Below are positions 43,527 to 53,886 of a stretch of DNA of 64,000 nt, piece by piece. A program made the position numbers and the translations under genes. The notes under the pieces are model-generated. The model was not told where the DNA came from. It saw only the letters and a program-made list of their open reading frames with translations, and did no database searches. Position 1 is the first letter of the stretch, and every line of letters starts with the position of its first letter. The DNA comes from Cladorrhinum sp. PSN259. Taxonomy: Eukaryota > Ascomycota > Sordariomycetes > Sordariales > Podosporaceae. The stretch lies in the NCBI GenBank assembly GCA_033725935.1, contig MU867065.1, positions 744,001 through 808,000 on the forward strand. The letters run 5' to 3'.

Positions 43527-44080
43527 TGGAATCAAGCGATGGCTCCCTATTGACTGGTGCCGCCCAATTAGGGCGGAGCATCATCAAAGTCACATTCACT
43601 TTACGCTTCTGTCAAAGCCAGACCGCATTTCAGAAGGAAAGATCGATCCTTCTTTGAACACATTCCACTGATGGGCGGTTTAGTGTGAAGGGTCGGATGG
43701 AATACGCTTGGCATGAACAAGGTACGCTTAATTCGCACATGGGATTAACACGTAACTAGACTTGGCGTGAAGACCTTGAACCCCTGGTAAATCCACCGTT
43801 CAAAAATCAGCATTGTACAAATAGGGTAATGGTCACGGCGCAGCTGTCACTATGATCATGTAGGGTCCACAGCCCATCGCAAACCCACCGATTAGCCGTG
43901 CTGACGTGAGAGAGATGCCATTTTCTTTCTAGTCAGAACAACTCAACATGGCAATTCTTTTGCTTGATAATTCCATGCAAGATCGGTTGTTGAGAACTGT
44001 TGCCAGTTCGTATTCGAGCTGAGATCCTTTGGACTCCAATGGATGGGGAACACATGATTATGCTGTGCAAGAATATTCCT

Positions 44081-44105
44081 TTTTTTTTTTTTTTTTTTTT
44101 TTTTT
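44081..44105. repeat. Poly-T tract
   Basis: About 25 consecutive T residues in a spacer. Confidence 0.9.
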
Positions 44106-44342
44106 GGCTTGCAATAATCAAATTCTGTACAAGTAATAACTCTCGGATATGAGATCTGACATGGGGGCTTTCCTCCAAACTTCGAGCGGTAATGAGACAA
44201 TCTGTTGATCCCCCCCTTCCGGCAAGAACCTACCTAATTCATAACGCTTCCGAGCCACCTCAGCTCGTGAGAATCCATTTGCCCGGACAATTGAATATCA
44301 TAAACAGGCATATTTCAAAAAAGAGACCAGAATTATCCACCA

Positions 44343-45134
44343 TCACAACGTCCACGGAACCTCCAAAGCCCCATCCTCCCACCCAGTCACGCACCTGATC
44401 TTCCGCGCCGTCTCCCCGCCCTCTTCACTCAACAGCCTGAAATACACAGTCCAGGACTTCTTCGGACCGACAAAAGCTTGCGTGGAACTCGCTCTAAAAA
44501 ACTCGGACGTGGTCCTGATCTGCCCCCTCTTGCCTCGAAAGAACCTTGCCAGCTCCTCAAGCACCGAAGGGGTCTGCACCCTCTGTAATCCGTACATGGC
44601 CGCCAGGATCTCGACTTTTCCGTGCGCATCCCTCCAGGAATCGTTATCAAGATCTCGAAAGATGTGGTGCGGTATCCCGGCCTGGCCGCACAAGTTGATC
44701 TGGGGCTTGGCGTGATCGGTGGGCGTGATGGTGAAGGCGATCTGCGGTGCAAACTGCGGGACGTTGAGCAGGCGGACCTCATTGCTGTCCGAGTATTTGT
44801 ACAAAACCGAAAGAGACTTGACGACTCCGATGTTGGGGTCGGGGACCAGTTTGGTGTGGATGGTGTGCATCTTGAGGGAGAGGGTGTCGAATTTGCCCGA
44901 GCGGTCGGGGGTGACCATTAGTTGGATTTCGGCGGTTACCACGACGCCTCCCCATGTCGCTGCTAGGATTTGAAGTTTGGGCGGCCCGGGAGTGATGATT
45001 TGGTTTCGGGGGTTGACGACATCTTCGTATGCAGGAGGGTTGACATCCGGGAGTTTGTCGTCGGCGAGGGCTCTCTCCGAGGTGGGCATAATTCCGTTTG
45101 GGACTTCGTGTTCCAGGGCGTCTTGAGTGGTCAT
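44343..45134 (-). CDS. Uncharacterised fungal protein (DUF3395-like arrangement)
   Basis: Intronless 263-aa reading frame from the ATG at 45134. The upstream in-frame codon is TTG. No signal peptide or membrane helix. The N-terminal about 45 residues are flexible and include DKLPDVNPPAYEDV. A beta-rich body follows: KLQILAATWGGVVVTAEIQ, a segment on polymer-like 'SLSVLYKYSDSNEVRLLNVPQ', a second ILAAMYGLQRVQ, and a Trp-containing end (VTGWEDGALEVPW). The repeated 'ILAA(T/M)(W/Y)G' strands resemble the A-x-YG motif in DUF3395 domains, but this is only a weak resemblance. A partial copy of its 5' end lies at 46855-46942. Function unknown. Confidence 0.65.
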   Translation of the reverse strand: MTTQDALEHEVPNGIMPTSERALADDKLPDVNPPAYEDVVNPRNQIITPGPPKLQILAATWGGVVVTAEIQLMVTPDRSGKFDTLSLKMHTIHTKLVPDPNIGVVKSLSVLYKYSDSNEVRLLNVPQFAPQIAFTITPTDHAKPQINLCGQAGIPHHIFRDLDNDSWRDAHGKVEILAAMYGLQRVQTPSVLEELARFFRGKRGQIRTTSEFFRASSTQAFVGPKKSWTVYFRLLSEEGGETARKIRCVTGWEDGALEVPWTL

Positions 45135-45683
45135 TGTGAGGTTTAGAAGGTTAACCGGTTGTTTGTGGTCGTGAGGGCGCAAAGAGTGATGTGATATTTT
45201 ATAGCTTGTGTAGATGTAGCAAGTCGTCTCTGGTGGGGTGATTTGCTGTGCCCCTGGCAGTGACGTGTTTTTTGATCTCTTGGCTCCCTCGCTGACGCGC
45301 GTACAGTAAACGCTTTAGGAAGTTATTGTATGCCACCCTGATTAGTCAGATTGCGAGATCTTGTTCGCAATGATTGATCCCTTTGATGTTTACGCTCTGG
45401 GATATAACTGCAACTCCAAGAATGCTCAACCCCTCGCCTAACCTCAGGGCTGTCACAGCTCTTCTGTGAATGGCACGAGGCGCCTAGTGCTGCCAACTGG
45501 AGCCAATATTGGAGCTTGCGTCAAGAGGGATTGACGCCTTAAGATATAAGTTGAGGGAGGGTTGTGAAAACTACTGTATAGACCCTATTCGCTGCAGAGT
45601 CGGACGGTTTCACAGAGCACAAAGTTGTTGGAGCGGGAAAGAGCATGTTGAGAGTTCAATGGGGAACTGATTGAATGGCCAAG
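45135..45683. other. Intergenic spacer
   Basis: About 550 bp between two minus-strand genes. It holds the promoter of the uncharacterised gene. No other feature seen. Confidence 0.5.
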
Positions 45684-46145
45684 TCATTCTGTGGCTGGTT
45701 CGCTCTCCTTTTCCCTCCCCTCCATCCTCGGTGGTTCATTCTCCCAGCTCTCAAACCCGTCGGGAATGGGCACTACAGCACTTCGGGTATAGATATGTTT
45801 AGCGCCGCTCATGTCTAACCCTTCGATCGTACCGCCCTTAATGCTAACCGTCCCCCTCTCATTCCCATCCGGCTCCCGAATTCGATGCATAACTCTCACT
45901 CCGCATTCTCGACAAAAATAACAGTCCATGGTCCTTCCTTGGTTTGCCGACCTGGTCCATACCGCCGGTCTCGATTTGAGATTCTGAGAAAGGGGGAATA
46001 TTCCGTCAGCGGGAAAGATTGCGCTGGTTCCAAAGGCCGAAGACGATTGTTTTTGGCATTCGAGACAGTGGCAATGGTAGACGGAGAGCGGTTTGGGAGT
46101 GGGGGTTTGGAAGTCTACCGACTTACACTGACAAACGACCCGCAT
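45684..46145 (-). CDS. GFA / CENP-V-like zinc-binding protein
   Basis: Intronless 153-aa protein from the ATG at 46145, which directly precedes the conserved start MRVVCQCKSVDF. Zinc ligands of the GFA fold (PF04828) are visible: CQC, then CHCLECQKQSSSAFG, and CRECG in CYFCRECGVRV. The C-terminal part carries the usual substrate-side block (VSIKGGTIEGLDMSGAKHIYTRSA). Named after bacterial glutathione-dependent formaldehyde-activating enzyme, most fungal members have no proven reaction. A formaldehyde or glutathione role is therefore only a family label. Confidence 0.88.
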   Translation of the reverse strand: MRVVCQCKSVDFQTPTPKPLSVYHCHCLECQKQSSSAFGTSAIFPADGIFPLSQNLKSRPAVWTRSANQGRTMDCYFCRECGVRVMHRIREPDGNERGTVSIKGGTIEGLDMSGAKHIYTRSAVVPIPDGFESWENEPPRMEGREKESEPATE

Positions 46146-47212
46146 CTTGTCCGCAACGTGTCTGAAGGATGAACAAGGCACAATATACCACACAGTAGCG
46201 CGGCCGTACAGCATGCAAGATTGGCCCTCTAGTACATCCTCGAATCGGAAACCTGTCTCTCCAAGGCCTGTGGTAATTCTGACGGTTCTTTTGTCTCCTC
46301 CAGATATCTGCACACATCAAGGTTCGTTACTGCAATCCACCACAACTCCACATACATCTGGAAAGAGTTCGTACTTCAAGTCGTTTGCAGCTGTCGTTTC
46401 GGCCGGGGCAAGTATGTTGTACACCATCCTTTCCAGCTATCTGGGCAGACGTCAGTCGGGACAGTTCCATCATAAGAGGCTGGGACCATGCATACCAGTC
46501 TTTCTGCCTCCTCTTTTAGTCTTTGACTCTTTGACATCTTGGAGACGAGGAAAGCGTGTAGGGAAAGAATTGCCAGTCGGTTGCGATAAAACCAACCGAG
46601 AGCTGAAATGTTGAATTGCAGGGTGCGAAGATAATTCATCGCCGCAGTTGACTGGAGCCCCTCGTAGACTTGGCAGCTGAGCTGCAACGGAGTCCATGCT
46701 TACATACCAATAATCCCCGTCCCGGAAACCCCTTGGCAAGACTTTCCCAATGGGAAGAGGTTATGTGCTGGAATATCAACTAATATAACCTGAGCCCTGT
46801 TATTGACAAAGTGGGTGGTATTATGGCCTTGCTGATGTCTACGGACGGGGGAAGTTAGGACTGAGCCGGTGTTGTTGACGAAATTTTTGTATGCAGGTGG
46901 GTTGACATCCGGGAGTTTGTCGTTGGGGACTTCGTGTTGCAGCTAAATAAATGCCAGGTTGGAAACACAGTCGAGGCTCTGCGTCTCAATCCTGCATATA
47001 TTGCAATGCAGCCTGAGTGGTGTCTGCTCCTCGACGTTGATAGGTGAAGCATCATGTGCTCAGCCACACCACTTCACTGGCCCATGGCGCCTGCCAGTTT
47101 GCCTCACTGAGTGCCTCGAGCGGCAAATCCCGCTGCAACTTGTGTTCCCCGCACCTTATAGGGTCTTTGATCGCTATTGATAAAGTCAAAATTCAACTTT
47201 CAACCAGCCGTC
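46146..47212. other. Intergenic stretch containing a gene relic
   Basis: About 1.1 kb between the GFA gene and the NLR-like gene. A minus-strand ORF from the ATG at 46639 (about 87 aa, no motif) is not supported as a gene. The relic at 46855-46942 is listed separately. Confidence 0.5.
46855..46942 (-). pseudogene. Relic of the 44343-45134 gene (5' fragment)
   Basis: Read on the minus strand from 46942, this gives LQHEVPNDKLPDVNPPAYKN followed by FVNN. It aligns with ALEHEVPN...DKLPDVNPPAYEDVVN of the gene ending at 44343. At DNA level about 24 consecutive bases match exactly around 46897-46922 versus 45037-45062. The relic lacks the intervening residues and all of the beta-rich body, and no start codon is in place. 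A TTTATTTAG string just upstream could be an old splice acceptor. It looks like a truncated tandem duplicate. Confidence 0.65.
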
Positions 47213-50046
47213 ATGGACCCCATCAGCGCAGTAGGAGCTGTTGCCTCGGTTTCACAGCTTCTTGGCCTGTGTGTTAAAGCAGGCAAAGAAGCAACATGGT
47301 TTTATGAATCATACACCGATGCGCCAGACGAGATTCGTCGCCTGCGGGAGAGAATCACGATGCTCCAATATTTCCTCCAGCAAATCGATGATTTCGGGAG
47401 CCGTTTCACGCCTGAGCAGATGGAGCAGGTCTTGCCGTCCATGCATCGCTCAATCATTGTTGCGACTCTGAAAAACGCCCTGTCAGATCTCGGATCCCTC
47501 AAGGTCATCCAAGGAGGAAGCAATCGCCGACGAGTCAGGCTTCGATGGGCTGCAGTCGAGCGTTCCAAGGCGGAACGGACGCTGAGGGTGACCAACGATA
47601 TCGATAGAAACCTCACCACCTGCCTCGCCTTTGCAAACACTCGCTTCCAGATTCTAAACCAGCTCCAGGCCAGTCAGACAGCAACACTCCCAGCCTTGGA
47701 GGCATTGAATCTCCAGTTCCAGTGCGCCATCCAAGCCGGGTTCAATCATACGATTGCAGAACTCCAAGATCTAAAGGTTTCTACCTAGCGAACTTTTTCG
47801 TCAAATCTAGGCTCTAGCCTGTGCTAACTCGTTGACAATACAGGGAACAGTGTCTGCGTTACAAAAACGAACAATGCGCGATTCCCTTAGCGACCAACCC
47901 AGAGAACAGTATCTTCCACGGCTTGGGATCAACCTTGTAAAGCTACAGGATGATATTCGGAACATCATTGACTTTGAGCATATCAGGGCCGCAATGGCAA
48001 CTATCTCAGTGGCCACGGGACGATCAAGGTCCTGGAATTACAAGAGTGAACAAAACCTGAGGCCTTCCATCGAATGCACTTCCTCATTCAGAATTGGGGC
48101 TTTGGCTAGATCTCAGTCGCGACCTCACACCAAGTTGCTGAGTGCAAAACTTCGCATATGGCTGGACTTTCTTGGGCCGAGGATTGTCGACTTCGAAATG
48201 GGAATGAAGATACGGTTGAAAGCTTTACTGTCCTCGGATATCCGGTTCAGCATTAGAGTCATAAACGTACAACCCGAGGATTCACCCATCATGCGAGCTT
48301 TCAAGTTTTCGGATGCAACAGCAGTGTACGATACGATTAGAGAACTGATTGAAAATAGATGCGCTGGGATCAATGACGTCGATGACAACGGATACAGTCT
48401 TCTGTGGGTGAGTAGAACCACAAGATTGACTGCTGCTCGATACAACCATAGCGCTAACGGAAATATTTGATTGTTTTAGCGGGCTGGAGCGCGCGAAAAC
48501 ATGCGGCTTGTCAAATACCTATTGGATTGCGGCGCTGACCCAAATTTAGGAGAGAGGTATTGCTGCAAAACCCTTCCCTAATAAATAAAAAACTGTAGAG
48601 ATCTAACGAGTACGTGCTGACTGCGCGTCCCGCTGTCCTTGGACGCTACTTATTAGGCTACCCCTCAACGTCTGCATTTTTAAAGGCGAATTCGAAATCG
48701 CTGAACAACTCATCCGCTCAGGGGCGGATATGTATTTGCAAGAACATGATACCCCGGACTCACATCTTCCTGTCAGAGGAAGGCGACAATTCTTGGGTGG
48801 AATACAATTCCTAACCAGGCATGACTATTGGAAGTGGCTAGACACGAAAGCTCTTAACTCGACATCCGGCAAGATCTTCGCAGCAGCAACAACAGCCGGG
48901 AGTCTGAAAGATATCATGACAATTCTTGACGAGTTCCACTACGCTATAGGAACTAGACGCTCGATAACTATTCGTGCTGTTATGAGAGGAAGGATTGAAG
49001 TAGTAACTATTCTCCTCAAACTTAAGGCTGACATAAAGTACCGACCAACTCCTCTTGCGCCAGACCTTGATTTCCCGCTATTTACGAACTTTAACGGGGT
49101 GAGGACGAGCATGGTCCATTACTTGCTTCTCCGAGGAGCCAATGCTGTGGCCTTCTGGTTTGAATTCTGTGCCCTCTTCGAGTACTTCTATATTCCTAAC
49201 ATCAACATGTGTCCTGCCTTCCGATTCCAGGAACTAGAAGGAATGATGTTCCATATTGTTTTGCACATCAACTTCGATCAAATCACATTCAATACAAACT
49301 CTCCGCAGACCACCATCTTTTACTTTGCCAAGTTGTTCGGGCTGTACCACGATGACCACAACCACGAAAATGTTGATCGGTTTTCGCAACTATCAGACGC
49401 CCTTGAACATGCTACACCGGACAACTCCTCGATTTCTGTCACATGGTCACCACGAGGGTTTATCAAACGGCAGTGCTCATGTCCGCAGTCAAAGCCGATG
49501 CCGACTGGTCGAGAGGTGGACAGCCACTACCTCACAGAGCTTGGGATTGCAGACCTTCCTAAACACCATAGTACACCTGGTATGCGTTCGGGAAACGTCT
49601 ACGGGGATGTTTATGACGATTGTGACTCGCCTCATTACCCCAATATTCACCGAGTGCAGGACGATGGCCGAGACTCAATTCCTTTTGACAAAACGACGCT
49701 CTTCTACGACAACATCTCAACGGAGCGCGGAAGACGCCAGATGTCCACTTACCCCATGGTTCGAGCTCTTTGCAATGCAATGCAGCTGGCAGGCTACTGC
49801 GTTGATATGGATGACGACGGCGACATATGGTTCGACTGCGACGACCTCGAGCGCTACCAGGACGCGCGCGAGTATCAACCGGAACATGAGGACGTTGTGG
49901 CAAACTGTCCCATCTGCCAAGACTTTGAGAAGCACGGGCTGGGGTACATCTTGCGCCGGGCAGAAGTTGGTGAGAGGTTCGTCGATGAATGGAGGAGCAA
50001 CGGGGGAAAGGGGAAGGCTACGAACATTTTCGGGTTAAGGCCATGA
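47213..50046 (+). CDS. NLR-like protein: fungal N-terminal (Helo-like) domain plus ankyrin repeats
   Basis: Exons 47213-47776, 47844-48407, 48480-48556 and 48657-50046 give about 864 aa. The N-terminus MDPISAVGAVASVSQLLGLC with WFYESYTDAPDEIRRLRERI is the N-terminal domain found in fungal STAND/NLR-like proteins (PF17111 group, related to Helo-like domains). No NACHT or NB-ARC ATPase domain follows. Ankyrin-type repeats start at about 345: GINDVDDNGYSLLW-RAGARENMRLVKYLLDCGADPN, then LPLNVCIFKGEFEIAEQLIRSGADM, and further divergent copies to about 560. The C-terminal region has an acidic stretch and a CPIC motif (VVANCPICQDFEKHG). Intron 3 joins two ankyrin units exactly, which supports the model. 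A role in non-self recognition or cell death is inferred from the family. Confidence 0.82.
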
Positions 50047-50217
50047 TGGAATAAAATTCCTTTTATAGATCAAGTACAGAACTTACTGTTATGGTCGCCG
50101 AATTTAGTATGGTATCTACCACAACCACCACTAACCAGACCGAGCTGCTCGTGTCATGCATCAATATCAGAGTTCCCCCCTCACTGCAGATATCCAGCTG
50201 CGCCATTGACAGGTCCC
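50047..50217. other. Short convergent spacer
   Basis: About 170 bp between the converging NLR-like and NlpC/P60 genes. Probably overlapping 3' UTRs. Confidence 0.5.
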
Positions 50218-51161
50218 TCAGGTGAACCTAATAACATACGGACATGGAGTCTCTCCGAATCCAGAGATACTCATCGCCAGCACCTTGTTAATTTGATCAT
50301 TCGGAGCGTTCCACATCATGTCGCCACCATCCTCCATGACCAATCCCACGTGGTGGATCGAATTCTCGTCTGCACACACACAGGCGCCACCAAAGAATAC
50401 AGCGTCTCCGGCTTTGCGCTGCGAAAAGGGGTACTTTGCGTACCCCAACTGTGCTTGAGTTGCGCAGTACATGTAGCGTGTGTTGCGCAGGCCGGCAGGA
50501 TGTGAAAAGAGGTCGCGGCCGGTGACTTGGCAGAGGGCCCAGGCGACGAGACCGGAGCAGTCGAAGCCGACCTCGCCGTAGTTATAAGGCGGCGCATCCC
50601 CGGTCGGTCCGCTGCAGGAACCGCCGTACCAGGCATCTGTTACGCTCGTTGGCTTGTTGTTCTCATTTGTGACAAACTTGGGGAAAGAGGTCTCTTACAT
50701 GGAACACCAGCTGCCTCCATTGCTTTTGCCAGCACGCGCTCCCCTACCGTCTTGCCGTCACTTGAGCCCTTGAGACAGCACTGAATATCTTGGCTTCCGG
50801 GGCAATAGTTGCCGGGATCGAATCGTCCGCCGCTGCAGCCGTTGTTGGAGACGCTGCGACAGAAGCCCGTCTGAGTCCCAACCTGGCAGGGAATTTCGAC
50901 ACAGCACTATCACCATCTTAGTATCCCGACAGGACACGACTCGTAGCCACTCACCTGGACATCATCTGGATCATTGGGACAAAACGGCTGCGGGTACGAG
51001 ATGCCACGACAGTTGGACGTCGTCTGGCATGTGCCTGGGCCTTCAGTGCCCTTGCAGGAATCCCCAATAGCTCGACCGAATACGCCTTCCTCGGGAGGTA
51101 GAGCAATAACGGGCACCATGAGGAGGGTGACAACAAGAAAGAGTAGCGTTGATTTGGCCAT
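50218..51161 (-). CDS. Secreted NlpC/P60 cysteine hydrolase with Cys-rich N-terminal module
   Basis: Exons 51161-50955, 50906-50699 and 50636-50218 give 277 aa. Signal peptide MAKSTLLFLVVTLLMVPVIA. Residues about 34-118 form a Cys-rich module in two halves (C-x8-C-x5-C...FCPNDPDDVQCC, and NYCPGSQDIQCC) of a kind seen in secreted fungal lysozyme-like and NlpC proteins. The NlpC/P60 domain (about 119-277) shows PYAWYGGSC, catalytic Cys165 in GFDCSGLVAW, GDAVFFGG, His234 in IHHVGLV, and Asn248 in WNAPND at the third polar position. The fold cleaves gamma-D-Glu-diamino-acid bonds in bacterial peptidoglycan stems, so an antibacterial role is likely. The catalytic domain has bacterial roots by family, but introns and GC look native. 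Confidence 0.88.
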
Positions 51162-52138
51162 GTTTTAGTCGGTGCGCGTCGATCCGGCTATGATATTTGC
51201 TGGGACTGACAGTTTCGATCTTTGGAAAACTTCAACTCGACCTGGGGGCTATTGCTGCTTAAATACGCATTACAAGAACTCGCGAGTGGTCAGGTTCACA
51301 CAGCAAGAGTTCAAACGGATCAAGACTGCGAGCCATCTATCTACCCTCAGTGTCAAACGCGGCCGCGGGCAGCATTCATTTACCACATGGACCTCTGCCT
51401 GGAAGGCTGAGCGCTTGATGCTATGGCACCCGGTCTCATTCCAGTTCACTCGGTCGACCTGTCGAATCACTAGGCCAAAGCACTCGCTCACACATTGCGC
51501 AAAAAACAACCCGTCTTACATTGTTCCAAAGCCAATCAGGTCCTTCAGTGTGTACCTTAGTTGTTAGACCCCTCTTGGCGGAGTCTGGGCGTAATCCGCC
51601 ATAGTTGCTAGATCTGGCAGGTAAAAGCCATTCAAGAGGGGTGAGAGGCGTCAGTCTCATACGTTTCATACCTTGGAAACTTAGAACCTTATTCGTACGT
51701 TCACTGTTACATGCAACCTCTACAAGTGCAGAAAAAAAGGACAAGGCTCGGGGTGCTCCGAGTCCGATGATCTCAACCTCTTTTTGGGGTGCACTACCTT
51801 CCTGAAAGGGTTTACGTCGCTGCATGTCTCAGAATTGGAGATGACATGTCAGTGCTTCTTCGTTATGAACTATACGAAGATTGGCGGTCAGCCGGATTCA
51901 GGATTTGAAGTCGTCAATGGCTGACACGGCGGTATCGATGATGACCCGGCCACGATACTTGAGGTTTTCCAACGATCAAAGAGTAGGGGGTAGAGGCAGA
52001 GGTCAAGTGTATGTTTGTGTATTTAACCAGCCCTTGCCCGTCCCCTCTTGCTCTGAGAAAACCAGGACCAAGCTGCCCGACTCATACATTCTTCTTTCCA
52101 TCTCAACGAGCGACTACTACCGTACGCACAACACAAAC
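51162..52138. other. Divergent spacer
   Basis: About 980 bp between the divergent NlpC/P60 and Cys-rich protein genes, containing both promoters. A TATTTAA string lies at 52018-52024 before the plus-strand gene. ORFs on both strands (51172-51825) lack motifs. Confidence 0.5.
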
Positions 52139-52474
52139 ATGAAGGCCATCGCTGCTCTGTCCGCTTTCCTCCTCCCGACCACCGTCTTTGCGGTGGTTAA
52201 TGGTCGATGCTCCGGCTCCTGGGACGACAAGTGGTGTATCTGCCTCGACCAGAATGTTTGCAGAAGCCAAGGTGGTGTAGCTCATCAGGGCTCCCCTGGA
52301 AACTATCCATGCCCCTCCGACGCCGATAACGTTTGGGGTTGTACGTTTATCAGCAATTGCCCCAACCGTGATAGCTCGACTGGTTGTGTCTGGCGGAATG
52401 TTGGTACAGGCTGCACTGGAACTCCACTTTCTGGTAAGACGATTCCCGATCCCACCAAGACAGAGGCACCTTGA
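52139..52474 (+). CDS. Small secreted Cys-rich protein (stand-alone NlpC-associated module)
   Basis: Intronless 111-aa protein from the ATG at 52139, with signal peptide MKAIAALSAFLLPTTVFA. The longer frame starts far upstream at an unrelated codon. The mature 93 residues carry eight cysteines. The order C-x8-C, a further Cys, CPSDADNVWGC, then C-x7-C-x7-C and a PLSG end parallels the Cys-rich module of the neighbouring NlpC/P60 protein (C-x8-C, CPNDPDDVQCC, C-x7-C), although the sequences have drifted. It may be a free-standing version of that module, perhaps binding cell-wall polymer. Ends in a Pro/Thr tail. Function is inferred only from this resemblance. Confidence 0.72.
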   Translation: MKAIAALSAFLLPTTVFAVVNGRCSGSWDDKWCICLDQNVCRSQGGVAHQGSPGNYPCPSDADNVWGCTFISNCPNRDSSTGCVWRNVGTGCTGTPLSGKTIPDPTKTEAP

Positions 52475-53359
52475 GATGAAAGCTAACTAACCTGAACTTG
52501 GAGACCCTGTCTGCCCTGGTGGGAATGATTTTATCTGCTGTGATTTCGTTTAAGGGATATCGGAGGAATGGCCAAGGAAGCGCCTCGCACGCGTCTATCT
52601 CATCAACATTGTAGTTGGACATGGTAGCCATCTGCTCAGTTCGTGTCGCTCGATTAGTCATTGTCAATGGGACTCTGTTAGCATGATTGTGTTCTAGAAG
52701 CTGCTTTGTGAAGCGAATCCTGGACTGCTGCGAGCGTGTAAAAGGGTTTGACCTGAATATATATTCTACCTACCCATGCCTTCTGTAGATACCGAACGTG
52801 CCGGTCGCTCTTAGAGAAGGCTCTGCATAGGCTGTATCACTCAGTATTAGGAAGATTAGTGAGGGAAATGTACAAAGGTCGAATATACCAGGTCGCTAAT
52901 CGAAATCCGTTTTATTAACTTTGCCTTGAGGCGGATTCTTTTTATAATTCTTTAGGGAAGCCGCTTTCTATTCTTCGGGATATTTTTTGATAAAAAAAAG
53001 ATCGTATCGATAAGGGAAAGAAAAAAAAAAAGACGCTTTTTAAACTCACTTTATTTAGAAGTCTAATCTTGTATATTAGGGAAAAGGCTGAAGTGGAAAC
53101 CTTTTCTCTTAGCAGCCTTTCATCAAGTTTCATATTTTGGTCTGGATTTTCATAGACTAGTTAAACAGACGTTGATTCCGGTGTTTAACTTAAGCTCCAT
53201 AGGACTAAAATTACCAAACATACATGAAGAAAAAAGCAAAGAATAATATCATCCAGTCGTCGTGCACGCATTGCCAAAATCATCATTCATCCAAGACATT
53301 CTTCCTTCCCGCACATATCCTCCCGCTTTCTCCCTTTCCAGGCCAATCCATCTCCCCGT
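52475..53359. other. AT-rich convergent spacer
   Basis: About 885 bp. The part 52840-53220 is markedly AT-rich, with A8-11 and T6 runs and many TTTA/TATA words, unlike flanking coding DNA. It may be the remains of a transposon altered by RIP. No gene. Confidence 0.5.
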
Positions 53360-53886
53360 TTACAAAGGATACCAGGGTCTGCACTTATTGGCAGCGCAGT
53401 ACCCGTTGCAGCAGGGGCCCACGTACTGTCCGTTCCTATCGTAGCAGTCCTGATAGACGGTCAAGCAGAAGCCCTGGCAGGTGACTCCGGTGATGGGGGT
53501 CGGGGGGCCAACCATGACCTGCTGGTTGTTGTTGCCGATGCTGCCGACGAGAGTGACGGTGCCGCTGCCGGGCTGGACGTAGGTGAACTTGCAGAAACGG
53601 AAGATGTCGTAGTCGGGGGACTCGATGATGTTGACGTTAAGGTCGTTGTGGACTAACGAGGGTAGGTAGGGTAGGTTAGTATTTATACCTGCCAGGTGAG
53701 AGAGCAAAGGGAAAGCGTACAAGTAGGATGAAACACCCCATCGGCTTGGATGGTCATGTTATACTTGACGGGGCCGGCGTTGAAAATGAGGTGAAGGGTC
53801 TGTGCGGCGTCGCGCTCCTCAACAGGACTAGCGCTGGCGGAGGCCAGGCTGAGGATGGCGGTAGCCAAGACGGCGAGAAATTTCAT
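53360..53886 (-). CDS. Secreted Cys-rich protein (152 aa)
   Basis: Exons 53886-53721 and 53652-53360 (68-bp intron) give 152 aa. Signal peptide MKFLAVLATAILSLASASA followed by a possible propeptide end (SPVEERDA). The first half is beta-like (LHLIFNAGPVKYNMTIQADG, then a split codon giving HPTFHNDL, and NVNIIESPDYDIFRFCKFTY). The C-terminal 45 residues hold eight further cysteines: VTCQGFCLTVYQDCYD, GPCCNGYCAANKC, ending RPWYPL. The CC-x3-C-x4-C ending is knottin-like. Candidate apoplastic effector. Similar two-part proteins occur in ascomycetes without assigned function. Confidence 0.75.

Larger units (their letters stand above)
43253..44342. other. Intergenic spacer with poly-T tract
   Basis: About 1.1 kb. 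A TATA-like element for the small secreted protein lies at 43382-43390 (minus strand). A T run of about 25 is at 44081-44105. A short GTAGCGGGGGG / CCCCCCGCT inverted repeat around 43499-43526 could form a hairpin. No gene. Confidence 0.5.

Noticed and set aside
46376..46639. 87-aa minus-strand ORF with ATG at 46639
   Set aside because: Plausible composition but no motif, and it lies in relic-bearing spacer. Not enough to call a gene.
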